From contig NZ_BSST01000001.1 in assembly GCF_030161395.1 (NCBI RefSeq), forward strand, positions 4,317,948-4,381,947: 64,000 nucleotides of DNA, written 5' to 3'. The position numbers and the translations under genes are program-made. Shown here one piece after another: positions 1-8,213 of this stretch; within the stretch, counting starts at the first letter, position 1; the number at the start of each line of letters is the position of its first letter. Under the pieces are notes generated by a model. That model had not been told where the DNA came from and ran no database searches. It saw only the letters and a program-made list of their open reading frames with translations. Source of the DNA: Thalassotalea insulae. Lineage in GTDB: Bacteria; Pseudomonadota; Gammaproteobacteria; Enterobacterales; Alteromonadaceae.

Positions 1-1
1 C

Positions 2-595
2 ATCAAAGGCACCCATCAGCACGATAAACTAAAATCTGTAATTTTCACCCCAACCGACTGGCATATTTTAAGAAAATGCCCATGCCCTGTTTTATTGGTG
101 AAAGAGCATTCCTGGCCAATTAACGGCAATATTGTGGCCGCATTAAATGTTGGCAGTGATGAATCTGAACACCAATCGCTCAATGTCAAAATAACTGAAG
201 AAGCCATTCATTTATCTAAACTTATTTTAGCCAATATTCATTTAGTCAATTCTTTCCCTGGTACACCGGTAAACATTGCCATTGAAATCCCTGAATTTAA
301 CGCCAGTGAATATAACGATTCGATGTTTAACCATCATAAAGAAGCGATGGCAAAACACGCGCAGAGCTATTCAATTGGTGAAGAGCATACCCATGTAGTT
401 GAAGGTTTACCCGAAGATGTCATTGAAAATTTATCAAACGAGTTAGATGCAGAATTGGTTATTTTAGGCACGGTTGGCCGTACGGGTATTTCTGCCGCTC
501 TAATTGGTAATACAGCAGAACATGTTATCGATCGACTGAATTGTGATGTTTTGGCATTAAAACCTGATGGCTACGTCTCCCCTATGGCGGAATAA
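2..595 (+). CDS. uspE: Universal stress protein E, C-terminal part (cut by window edge)
   Basis: The reading frame is open to the left window edge, so only the last ~197 residues are seen. They hold the end of one USP domain (PCPVLLV strand) and a complete second USP domain ending in the nucleotide-loop-like stretch GTVGRTGISAALIGNTAEHV. Tandem USP domains are the mark of UspE, a cytosolic stress and motility protein of gammaproteobacteria. The next gene is ttcA, the usual neighbour of uspE. An internal ATG at 95 would give a shorter protein but would cut into the first domain, so I reject it as the start. Confidence 0.85.
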   Translation: MKGTHQHDKLKSVIFTPTDWHILRKCPCPVLLVKEHSWPINGNIVAALNVGSDESEHQSLNVKITEEAIHLSKLILANIHLVNSFPGTPVNIAIEIPEFNASEYNDSMFNHHKEAMAKHAQSYSIGEEHTHVVEGLPEDVIENLSNELDAELVILGTVGRTGISAALIGNTAEHVIDRLNCDVLALKPDGYVSPMAE

Positions 596-611
596 TCTTA
601 GGCTGATGACA

Positions 612-665
612 ACAAACTGAGCGTTAATACCTTTGAGATAAGATGTTACTTAACGCTCAGTTTGT
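612..665. repeat. Perfect 15-bp inverted repeat between uspE and ttcA
   Basis: ACAAACTGAGCGTTA (612-626) is exactly complementary to 651-665 with a 24-base loop. No T-run follows on either strand, so it is not a textbook intrinsic terminator. It could end uspE mRNA, stabilise its 3' end, or be an operator close to the ttcA promoter (TATAAT at 667-672). Confidence 0.6.
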
Positions 666-709
666 ATATAATACGCGCCGATTTTTGATTTAAATATGAT
701 GAACGCGCG

Positions 710-1648
710 ATGGCCAGTACTCTACTTACAAATACATTAACTTCACAGCAAAAAACACAACTCAATAAACTTGAGAAAAGACTTCGTCGTCATGTTGGTC
801 AAGCAATTGCCCAATATAATATGATTGAAGATGGTGACAAGATAATGGTTTGTTTATCTGGCGGCAAAGACAGTTACGCGTTACTATCCATCTTGTTGAT
901 TTTAAAGGAATCGGCGCCGATACATTTTGATATTGTTGCTGTTAACCTAGATCAGAAACAGCCAGGCTTTCCTGAAGATGTGCTGCCCAATTATCTTGCT
1001 TCACTCAATGTTGATTATAAAATTATCGAAGAAGATACCTACGCAATAGTCAAAGAAAAAATTCCTGAAGGCAAAACCACCTGTAGTTTATGCTCACGCT
1101 TACGTCGAGCAGTGCTATATCGGGTAGCTAAAGAGCTTAATGCCACTAAAATTGCGCTAGGACACCACAGAGATGACATGATAGAGACTATGATGCTCAA
1201 TATGTTTTACGGCGGCAAATTAAAAGCGATGCCAGCCAAACTAGTCTCAGATAATGGTGAACATGTCGTCATTCGCCCATTAGCCTTTTGTAAAGAGTCT
1301 GAGCTGATTCAGTATGCTGAGTTGAAGCAGTTTCCGATCATTCCATGTAATTTATGCGGTTCGCAACCCAATTTACAGCGACAAAACATTAAACAAATGC
1401 TGAACGACTGGCACGATAAATTCCCTGGTCGTATCGAGTCAATGTTCACCGCGATGCAAAATGTCGTGCCGTCTCACTTATGTGACAATAACCTGTTTGA
1501 TTTTAAAACCATTACCGTCGACTCAGGTGTCATTAATGGTGGTGATGTCGCTTTCGATCCATCTGACGACCTAGCTGTCACGCCATCAACAGCCCCCTCT
1601 TATCACCAAGATAATGCCCAACAGCTTGATATTGTTGAAATAAAATAA
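710..1648 (+). CDS. ttcA: tRNA 2-thiocytidine(32) synthetase TtcA
   Basis: TtcA thiolates cytidine 32 of certain tRNAs in the cytosol, using ATP and an iron-sulfur cluster. The 312-residue protein has the usual family length. It shows the PP-loop ATP motif SGGKDS at residues 50-55 and the two CxxC pairs C125/C128 and C213/C216, which hold the cluster and handle sulfur. The stretch GHHRDDMIETMMLNMFYGGK is typical of the family. It starts at an ATG 114 bases after uspE, with a TATAAT-like -10 at 667-672. Identification is secure. Confidence 0.95.
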   Translation: MASTLLTNTLTSQQKTQLNKLEKRLRRHVGQAIAQYNMIEDGDKIMVCLSGGKDSYALLSILLILKESAPIHFDIVAVNLDQKQPGFPEDVLPNYLASLNVDYKIIEEDTYAIVKEKIPEGKTTCSLCSRLRRAVLYRVAKELNATKIALGHHRDDMIETMMLNMFYGGKLKAMPAKLVSDNGEHVVIRPLAFCKESELIQYAELKQFPIIPCNLCGSQPNLQRQNIKQMLNDWHDKFPGRIESMFTAMQNVVPSHLCDNNLFDFKTITVDSGVINGGDVAFDPSDDLAVTPSTAPSYHQDNAQQLDIVEIK

Positions 1649-1688
1649 TGAGCAACGCCGATACCGCTAATAGCATGAGAATTTAATT

Positions 1689-2981
1689 ATGTTTGAAAGA
1701 ATTTTTGCCCTTAATGCCCATCATACTTCGATTAAACAAGAAATAATTGCCGGGATCACTACGTTTTTAACAATGGCCTATATTATTTTTGTTAATCCCA
1801 CCATGCTGGCTGCAACAGGGATGGATCATGGTGCTATTTTTGTTGCCACCTGCCTGGCCGCAGCTCTGGGTTGCTTTATTATGGGACTGCTTGCCAATTA
1901 TCCGATTGCCTTAGCACCAGGCATGGGATTAAACGCGTTTTTTACCTATAGTGTGGTCCTGGAAATGGGCTATAGCTGGCAAGTCGCACTTGGTGGTGTA
2001 TTTCTCTCTGGCTGTATTTTTACCTTGTTAAGCTTATTTAAATTAAGGGAATGGATCATCAATTCCATTCCTCATGCTTTACGTTTTGGTATCGCTGCTG
2101 GCATTGGCTTGTTTTTAGCTTTTATTGCGTTAAAAAATGCCGGCATTGTTGTTGATAACCCGGCAACCTTTGTTAGCCTTGGCGATGTTACTGCGTTTCC
2201 AGCGGTAATGGCAGCATTGGGCTTATTCCTGATTGTCGGCCTAGCAAATAAACAAATCAACGGCGCGGTAATGATCTCAATATTAGCTATTACCTTAATA
2301 GGCTTACTTGCCGGTAATATAGAATATCAAGGGCTGATATCATCGCCGCCGTCGATCAGCCCCACGTTGATGCAATTGGATATTGCCGGCGCTTTCAATG
2401 TTGGGATGATCAGCGTTGTTTTTGCATTTTTATTTGTCGATTTATTTGATACCTCAGGCACGCTGATTGCCGTTGCACAAAAAGGAGAGCTACTCGACAG
2501 TAAAGGTAATTTACCGCGTTTAGGTAAAGCACTACTAGCTGATTCTACCGCAACAGTTGCCGGTAGTATGCTTGGCACCTCAACAACTACCAGTTATGTA
2601 GAAAGCACCGCTGGCGTTGCCGCTGGCGGCAGAACTGGCCTAACGGCTGTTGTAGTAGGCGTACTGTTTTTATTGGCGTTATTCTTTTCACCATTAGCAG
2701 GTATGGTACCCGCATACGCAACGGCTGGCCCATTATTTTATGTCGCAGTACTCATGTTAGCAGGTCTAGTACAGGTAGACTGGCATGACCTTTCAGACGC
2801 TGTCCCTGTAGCTATTATCTGTATTACCATGCCACTTACTTTTTCTATCGCTCATGGCATTACTTTTGGTTTTATCAGTTATGTTGCAGTTCGCCTGTTT
2901 AGTGGGCAATATAAACAACTTAATCCTAGCGTCATAGTGCTAGCGCTACTATTTTTAATGAAAGTTATTTTTATCGGCTAA
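1689..2981 (+). CDS. NCS2 family purine permease (AzgA/GhxP-like)
   Basis: A 430-residue inner-membrane protein with about 12 hydrophobic segments. The N-terminus (FERIFALNAHHTSIKQEIIAGITTFLTMAYIIFVNP), the APGMGLNAFF motif and the FDTSGT motif are those of the AzgA-type branch of NCS2, which imports adenine, guanine or hypoxanthine by proton symport. The exact substrate cannot be read from sequence. It lies 40 bases after ttcA and may be co-transcribed with it. A bidirectional terminator follows at 3038-3071. Confidence 0.88.
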   Translation: MFERIFALNAHHTSIKQEIIAGITTFLTMAYIIFVNPTMLAATGMDHGAIFVATCLAAALGCFIMGLLANYPIALAPGMGLNAFFTYSVVLEMGYSWQVALGGVFLSGCIFTLLSLFKLREWIINSIPHALRFGIAAGIGLFLAFIALKNAGIVVDNPATFVSLGDVTAFPAVMAALGLFLIVGLANKQINGAVMISILAITLIGLLAGNIEYQGLISSPPSISPTLMQLDIAGAFNVGMISVVFAFLFVDLFDTSGTLIAVAQKGELLDSKGNLPRLGKALLADSTATVAGSMLGTSTTTSYVESTAGVAAGGRTGLTAVVVGVLFLLALFFSPLAGMVPAYATAGPLFYVAVLMLAGLVQVDWHDLSDAVPVAIICITMPLTFSIAHGITFGFISYVAVRLFSGQYKQLNPSVIVLALLFLMKVIFIG

Positions 2982-3037
2982 GTTATATCTATTGGAATCA
3001 ATATTTAATGCAAATAATATTAATTCCGTTATCAAAG

Positions 3038-3071
3038 CAAAAAAGCGCGATATATTATCGCGCTTTTTTAT
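3038..3071. terminator. Bidirectional intrinsic terminator
   Basis: AAAAAGCGCGATA...TATCGCGCTTTTTT hairpin with A/T tracts on both sides, between the convergent permease and glucosaminidase genes. Confidence 0.9.
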
Positions 3072-3098
3072 CAAAGTTCTGATTTACCTTCGGCTAGA

Positions 3099-3923
3099 CT
3101 ACTCACTGGCATAACTATCAAAATAACGCTGGTTATGTCTGATCATTTCACTGATCTCAAGTACGTAATCTGTACCTCTTTCAGAATACGGCAATAAACC
3201 TGTCGCTAATATTTGCGCAGATAATGGCTTATCCTGTTGGCGTAACTGACTTCTGATAATGCGAAATACCCGATATGCTGCATTAGTATTAATATTAAAA
3301 AGATAATGCTGCACAGCCTTTTCTACTGATTGAAACGCCGCCACTTCGTGTTTAAGCCCTTCATCTCGCCCATTAGGTACCATGCCGCAACCTTTTTTAT
3401 AACACCAGATGCCGAAAAAATTTAACCCTATACGGGCAAAACGAGATGTTCCCCACGCGGATTCATTCGCCGCCTGAACTAAAATTAGCTCTTTCGGTAC
3501 GATATCAACCCTAGTTAATAATTCCTTAATTTTATCAACCGGTGACAATTTTTTACTGACTTTGTATTTTTTTGCTAATTGCTGCATTAACTGGCTTTCT
3601 TCCGCTGTTAACGCTTGCGACTGAACAAGTTTTTGCTCAATTACGAATAATTGTTTTCGTAAACGACTAATACGGTCATTTTCATCATCAATTGCCGGTT
3701 TAATGAAAGCAAAAAATTGTTTTTTCTTTTGCTTAACATCTTTAATATCAGCAAATTCAGGCAAGTCTACATTGTGCAAAGGCTGTTCAACTTGTGACTT
3801 TGCACTAACTTGATCATCTTGTTTATCTGCAACTTGATATTGCTGTTGTTCGATCAGCGGTTTAACTAAAGCAATGATAAAAACCGCAAATAAACTTGCC
3901 CTGATTAACCATGTTTTAAACAC
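3099..3923 (-). CDS. Bax-like glucosaminidase-domain protein
   Basis: The 274-residue protein has an N-terminal membrane anchor or uncleaved signal (residues 5-21), a charged linker, and a C-terminal endo-N-acetylglucosaminidase-type domain. The domain contains the motif VQAANESAWGTSRFA, with E154 as the likely acid. This matches the family of E. coli Bax, which is expected to act on peptidoglycan in the periplasm. The start is GTG with AAGGAG seven bases upstream. Only 16 bases separate it from the upstream membrane-protein gene on the same strand, so the two probably form an operon. Confidence 0.75.
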   Translation of the reverse strand: MFKTWLIRASLFAVFIIALVKPLIEQQQYQVADKQDDQVSAKSQVEQPLHNVDLPEFADIKDVKQKKKQFFAFIKPAIDDENDRISRLRKQLFVIEQKLVQSQALTAEESQLMQQLAKKYKVSKKLSPVDKIKELLTRVDIVPKELILVQAANESAWGTSRFARIGLNFFGIWCYKKGCGMVPNGRDEGLKHEVAAFQSVEKAVQHYLFNINTNAAYRVFRIIRSQLRQQDKPLSAQILATGLLPYSERGTDYVLEISEMIRHNQRYFDSYASE

Positions 3924-3939
3924 TGCAAACTCCTTTTAA

Positions 3940-4746
3940 CTATGCCGAAAATGTGCTGTCGAAATGATCACTGGCATCTTTGCTGACACTTAAATGCATA
4001 CCAAAGATCTCGCGATATAAAATTCCTTTTACATTATAAAACATTGGCGCCAAATAGCTTAACGCAAACAAAGTAAAAACCCCTCCAAGCAAAGCAACAG
4101 AAGTTGTCGCTAATAGCACCAGTGGTAAAACACAAAGAATAAGTGCAATAAACAGTACTAAATAGATAGCAAATAAATGAAACCACTGAAAGCGAGTGAC
4201 TTGCAACGAGAGGCTAATGGCTTTTAATGGCGACATTTTTTTTTCTACCACTAATGGCAGCACTAACGAGAGAGCAACAGCGAGATAAATTCCGGGTAAG
4301 TAGAACATGGTAACGCCAAGTGCCACCATAGTGGAAGATAACAAGGCACAGATAGCGACCCAGCTGCCACGCTTTAAAAAAGCAAATATCAGTTTAACAT
4401 GAGTTTGTAACCCAACCGCATGGAAGATCCCCATCATCTCAACGCCAACTAAGAAAGGGTAAACCACTATAGTCACCAAGATATTAAGCAACGCACCAGC
4501 CTGCGGCTCCTGCTGTCCTTGCTGTTCTTGAAATAAAACGTCAACGCCGCCGACATAGCTAGCGACTAACAAAGTGACCAAAACACCGATTAATAATGAG
4601 ATAAACAGACCCAAATTGATCGAGCTACGCGATTTATTTGTCAAACGCCAAGCTTCGTGCAATACCCCTTTAACATCAATGGAATACTCTCCTTTTAATG
4701 CCTTTTCTATACTACCACCGACCTGCAAAATTGAACGTTCTTCCAC
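3940..4746 (-). CDS. Uncharacterised multi-pass membrane protein (YciC-like appearance)
   Basis: I do not recognise a firm family. The 268-residue protein has a ~40-residue cytosolic head and then about six membrane segments. A repeated pattern of long hydrophobic stretches and the stretch PLKAISLSLQVTRFQWFHLF recall UPF0259/YciC and related membrane proteins that take part in envelope stress. The start is GTG preceded by AAAAGG. It is the first gene of a probable operon with the glucosaminidase, suggesting a role in the cell envelope; that is inference. Confidence 0.6.
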   Translation of the reverse strand: MEERSILQVGGSIEKALKGEYSIDVKGVLHEAWRLTNKSRSSINLGLFISLLIGVLVTLLVASYVGGVDVLFQEQQGQQEPQAGALLNILVTIVVYPFLVGVEMMGIFHAVGLQTHVKLIFAFLKRGSWVAICALLSSTMVALGVTMFYLPGIYLAVALSLVLPLVVEKKMSPLKAISLSLQVTRFQWFHLFAIYLVLFIALILCVLPLVLLATTSVALLGGVFTLFALSYLAPMFYNVKGILYREIFGMHLSVSKDASDHFDSTFSA

Positions 4747-4872
4747 TAAATTACCTTTTTATCAAACAACTGAGATAAATACCGCTTAGCGTTCGAGACA
4801 TTCTAAACGACAAAAGGTTAATTATACCTAAAGTTAACCAATGAATAAAAGCTTTTACCAAAGCAAGCAGCG

Positions 4873-5421
4873 CTAGTCATGAATATGCTGTAATATTTGC
4901 CGAAAATAAGTACTGCCTTTTTCTCTAGCAAGTGCGATATTATTATCAGGAATTCGTTCAGGCTCAGGGTATAAGGTTAGCACCTTGGAAAGGCTTTCTT
5001 CTCTAAGCAAATGTAGCATCGGCAAAGGTGAGCGATTAGTAAAATTAGCGGCGTCTTCCGCTGCTTCTCCTTCAAATACATAATCGGGATGAAAACTGGC
5101 AAGCTGAAATGTACCTTCAAACCCTAAATCAACCAGTAACTCATTAGCATAATCGAGTAACTCTAAATAAGCATCAAAATCTCTAAAACCTAAGCTACAA
5201 ATCAATAACGTAGTTTCTGTTTCAGGATGCGCGGCTAGATATTCAAATTGTCCGGCTAAATCAGTTAATACTTTTTCTATGCGGGTATGCGGACAGATAT
5301 GATACTTGATAGTGTTATTAACAAACTCTTTTTTCGCAAAAGGACAAAAATTTAAACCAATAATCACCTGCTCTAGCCAGCGCTTAGTTTTGACAATTGC
5401 GGGATGAATTTGCTCAGTCAT
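4873..5421 (-). CDS. DUF1415 family protein
   Basis: 182 residues starting VKTKRWLEQVIIGLNFCPFAKKE, the hallmark of DUF1415, a small cytosolic family of proteobacteria without assigned reaction. The conserved CPFA and the ASFHPDYVFEG/NRSPLPMLHLLRE blocks are present. Its ATG lies inside the last codons of the upstream ABC exporter (8-base overlap), which points to translational coupling. The pairing suggests a shared task, but none can be assigned. Confidence 0.85.
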   Translation of the reverse strand: MTEQIHPAIVKTKRWLEQVIIGLNFCPFAKKEFVNNTIKYHICPHTRIEKVLTDLAGQFEYLAAHPETETTLLICSLGFRDFDAYLELLDYANELLVDLGFEGTFQLASFHPDYVFEGEAAEDAANFTNRSPLPMLHLLREESLSKVLTLYPEPERIPDNNIALAREKGSTYFRQILQHIHD

Positions 5422-7225
5422 TCAGCTTTTCCTCTGTGTTTTCTTTAGTGCTTTGCTGTAATTGCCACATACGATAATAATGTCCTTGTTGTTTCAATAA
5501 ATGTTGATGATCACCCTGCTCAATTAATTGCCCTTGATGCAAGACTAAAATATTATCGGCATCAACGATAGTCGATAACCGATGGGCAATCACTAAACTG
5601 GTATGATTTTGTGCGACTTCTTTTATTGCGGTTAATATTGCCTGTTCAGAGTAACTATCTAACGACGAGGTTGCTTCATCAAATACCAATATTGGCGGAT
5701 TTTTAACTATTGTTCGGGCAATAGCAACCCGTTGCTTCTCACCACCAGAGAGCTTTAAACCACGCTCTCCAACTAAAGTATTAACGCCTTCAGGTAAAGA
5801 TTGCACAAAAGCCGATAAATGCGAAAGTTCAATTGCTTTATTAACGGTTTGCTCACCGGCTTCAACATCACCATACAAGATATTGCTATACAAAGATTCA
5901 TTAAATAATACGGTATCTTGTGGCACTATCCCGATATGTTTTCGCAACGAATGCTGCGTTACCTGATCAATTGCTTGCCCGTCAATCGCAATATTACCGC
6001 TATTAACATCGTAAAACCGAAATAACAGTTTCACTAAAGTTGATTTACCTGAACCACTTTCACCAACAATAGCGACTTTTTGTCCGGCTTTTATAGTAAA
6101 AGAGATATCTTTTAATATCGGACGATCCGCATGATAATGAAAGCTGACCTTATTAAAAGTCACCTCTCCCTGGCTTACGGTTAAATCATTAGCATTAGGG
6201 ATATCCTGAACTTTTGGTTCACGTAACGTTAAATCAAACATTCGTTCGATATTAGTTAACGAACCTTTAATTTCCCGATAAACAAAGCCGAGAAAATTGA
6301 GTGGAATAAACAGCTGCATCATAAACGCATTGATCAAAACAAAGTCCCCTAAGGTCATTTGCTGATGAGCAACCTGATAGGCCGCCAACGCTAACATTGC
6401 TGTCATAGAGAGTGAGACAATAAACGCCTGCCCACCATTGAGTGCAAATAGTGATAATCGGTTTTGCAGTTTTGCCTGCTCCCATTCGGCAAGTTGTGTG
6501 TCGTAACCTTGGGCCTCATATTCTTCATTAGAAAAGTACTTCACCGTTTCGTAATTAATAATGCTGTCAATCGCTCGGGTATTACTGCGAGAATCAGCCT
6601 TATTGACGGCCCTAATATATTGAGTTCGTTTATTGGTAGCATAAATAGAAAAAACGACGTAACTGGCAATCGCCAGTACGGTCACCAACGCAAAGTTAAT
6701 ACCATAGTTAAACCATAAGATCGAAATCACCATAATGATTTCCACTAAGGTCGGGACAATATTAAACACCATAAATTTGATCAAAAAGCCAACACCGGAA
6801 GTGCCTCGGTCTATATCTCGGGAGATACCACCAGTTTGACGATTTAAATGAAAATCTAAATCCAATTGATGTAAATGACGAAAGACTTTTAAACCAATGC
6901 GCCTGACAGCTCGTTCAGTGACTTTAACAAATAAGGTATCCCTAATTTCAGCGAATAACACTATCGATAAACGTACCACACCATAGGCAATCACTAATGC
7001 AAAAGGCACAAACAATGTCGCGTTATCTCGTCCTCTATCTAAGGTGTCGACTAAATCTTTTAAGACAAAGGGTAAATAAACACTCGCTAGTTTAGTCGCA
7101 AGCAAACATAACAAGGCAATAAAAATACGGGCTTTAAATTCCAGTAGATAAGGAATGAGCATCTTAATGACACGCCAATTAACCTTGGCATCTTCTGCAA
7201 TTTCTGGATGATGAGAACGACGCAT
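5414..7225 (-). CDS. Atm1-type ABC exporter, fused permease and ATPase
   Basis: A half-transporter of 603 residues: N-terminal six-helix membrane domain, then an ABC ATPase with Walker A GESGSGKST (about residue 388), signature LSGGEKQR, Walker B ILVFDEATSSLDS and H-loop AHRLST. The N-terminus KINW/VNWRVIKMLIPYLLEFKARI and FVLKDLVDTLD resemble Atm1/ABCB7-like exporters of glutathione-linked sulfur or metal compounds; the substrate here is inferred only. I start at ATG 7225 (MRRSHHPE), as in relatives. An in-frame TTG at 7282 would add 19 residues of unlikely composition. Confidence 0.85.
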   Translation of the reverse strand: MRRSHHPEIAEDAKVNWRVIKMLIPYLLEFKARIFIALLCLLATKLASVYLPFVLKDLVDTLDRGRDNATLFVPFALVIAYGVVRLSIVLFAEIRDTLFVKVTERAVRRIGLKVFRHLHQLDLDFHLNRQTGGISRDIDRGTSGVGFLIKFMVFNIVPTLVEIIMVISILWFNYGINFALVTVLAIASYVVFSIYATNKRTQYIRAVNKADSRSNTRAIDSIINYETVKYFSNEEYEAQGYDTQLAEWEQAKLQNRLSLFALNGGQAFIVSLSMTAMLALAAYQVAHQQMTLGDFVLINAFMMQLFIPLNFLGFVYREIKGSLTNIERMFDLTLREPKVQDIPNANDLTVSQGEVTFNKVSFHYHADRPILKDISFTIKAGQKVAIVGESGSGKSTLVKLLFRFYDVNSGNIAIDGQAIDQVTQHSLRKHIGIVPQDTVLFNESLYSNILYGDVEAGEQTVNKAIELSHLSAFVQSLPEGVNTLVGERGLKLSGGEKQRVAIARTIVKNPPILVFDEATSSLDSYSEQAILTAIKEVAQNHTSLVIAHRLSTIVDADNILVLHQGQLIEQGDHQHLLKQQGHYYRMWQLQQSTKENTEEKLND

Positions 7226-7344
7226 GCAAAATAATAATGTGGATAAAAACGCAACTCTAGCGGCTTTACCATGACAATACAAGCGATGATATTAACGGCA
7301 AGCTATGCTAGGGTTTACCTAAATGAAATAAGATTATCGCTGCA

Positions 7345-7863
7345 ATGTTATCTTTTATTAATCAGTTATTTGATAAATGTTTATTTACGCTAAGCTTTAT
7401 TGTCGGCGTACAATTGCCTGAATTTATTGTGCAGTACAGCCAACGCCTGTCTGGGCATTTAAACGAAGCAAAATTACAATTGTCACAGTTTAAGCAGTTA
7501 GCTGAGATCCATCATAACGGCAATCTTGCACAATTAGTGAGCAGCTTCAGAGAAAATCAAGATCCAACCGTAATGAAAACGGCTGATATTATCGAACAGT
7601 TAATAGTAAGAGTGGATTATCTTGAGCAACATTTAACCAACATACTCAGCCCTTCTTACTGGATACAGATCAAAAGTTTAATCGTGGAATATGATGTCGC
7701 AATAATGCAGCAAACAGCTAAACTTTTTAAACTGGCAATCCCATTAGAAGTCACCTCTCTAGCTACAGGTGCCCTATTAGCGTTATTAATCATCATTGTT
7801 AAAGCGGTAGTCACAGAAGTAATTAAACGCTTTTATTTATCCGCTAGAGGGTTTAACCACTAA
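7345..7863 (+). CDS. DUF2937 family membrane protein
   Basis: 172 residues with a hydrophobic N-terminus containing the family-typical GVQLPEFIVQYSQRLSGHL, a helical middle part, and a C-terminal membrane segment (LATGALLALLIIIVKAVV). This is the layout of DUF2937, a proteobacterial inner-membrane family of unknown function. It stands alone, divergent from the ABC exporter and convergent to ihfA. Confidence 0.8.
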   Translation: MLSFINQLFDKCLFTLSFIVGVQLPEFIVQYSQRLSGHLNEAKLQLSQFKQLAEIHHNGNLAQLVSSFRENQDPTVMKTADIIEQLIVRVDYLEQHLTNILSPSYWIQIKSLIVEYDVAIMQQTAKLFKLAIPLEVTSLATGALLALLIIIVKAVVTEVIKRFYLSARGFNH

Positions 7864-7896
7864 AAAAGGCCACACAAATATTGCGTGACCTTTTTA
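7862..7896. terminator. Intrinsic terminator between DUF2937 gene and ihfA
   Basis: AAAAAAGGCCACAC...GCGTGACCTTTTT forms a hairpin with A and T tracts on both sides, so it can serve both convergent transcripts. Confidence 0.8.
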
Positions 7897-7919
7897 TTAA
7901 GCTAGCGCTAATCTATATA

Positions 7920-8210
7920 TTAACCATTACCGTTTTCTACACGACTCTTCAGTTTTTGTCCCGGTCGGAAAGTAACGACTTTGCGTGCGGAAATAGGAAT
8001 GTCTTCCCCTGTCTTCGGGTTACGACCTGGTCGTTCACTTTTTTGACGAAGATCGAAATTGCCAAAACCAGATAGTTTAACCTGTTCACCCGATTCTAAC
8101 GTTTCACGAATTTCTTCAAAAAACACTTCAACCATATCTTTTGCGTCGCGCTTACTCAGCCCAACTTTTTCAAATAAATGTTCTGCTACTTCTGCTTTGG
8201 TTAGCGCCAT
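7920..8210 (-). CDS. ihfA: Integration host factor alpha subunit
   Basis: 96-residue HU/IHF-fold protein with MALTKAEVAEHLFEKVGLSKRDAK and the DNA-bending arm GRNPKTGEDIPISARKVVTFRPGQKLK. The alpha-type sequence and the position straight after pheT (4-base spacing) fit IhfA. Together with IhfB it bends DNA at nucleoid and promoter sites. One such role is helping sigma-54 promoters, which may matter for the candidate system at 45.1-48.2 kb. Confidence 0.96.
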   Translation of the reverse strand: MALTKAEVAEHLFEKVGLSKRDAKDMVEVFFEEIRETLESGEQVKLSGFGNFDLRQKSERPGRNPKTGEDIPISARKVVTFRPGQKLKSRVENGNG

Positions 8211-8213
8211 TGC

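Noticed and set aside
612..665. Calling the 15-bp inverted repeat an intrinsic terminator
   Set aside because: No T-run on either strand and a 24-base loop; reported only as an inverted repeat.
7226..7282. Longer start for the ABC exporter
   Set aside because: The added 19 residues begin at TTG and do not resemble the family; ATG 7225 fits known N-termini.
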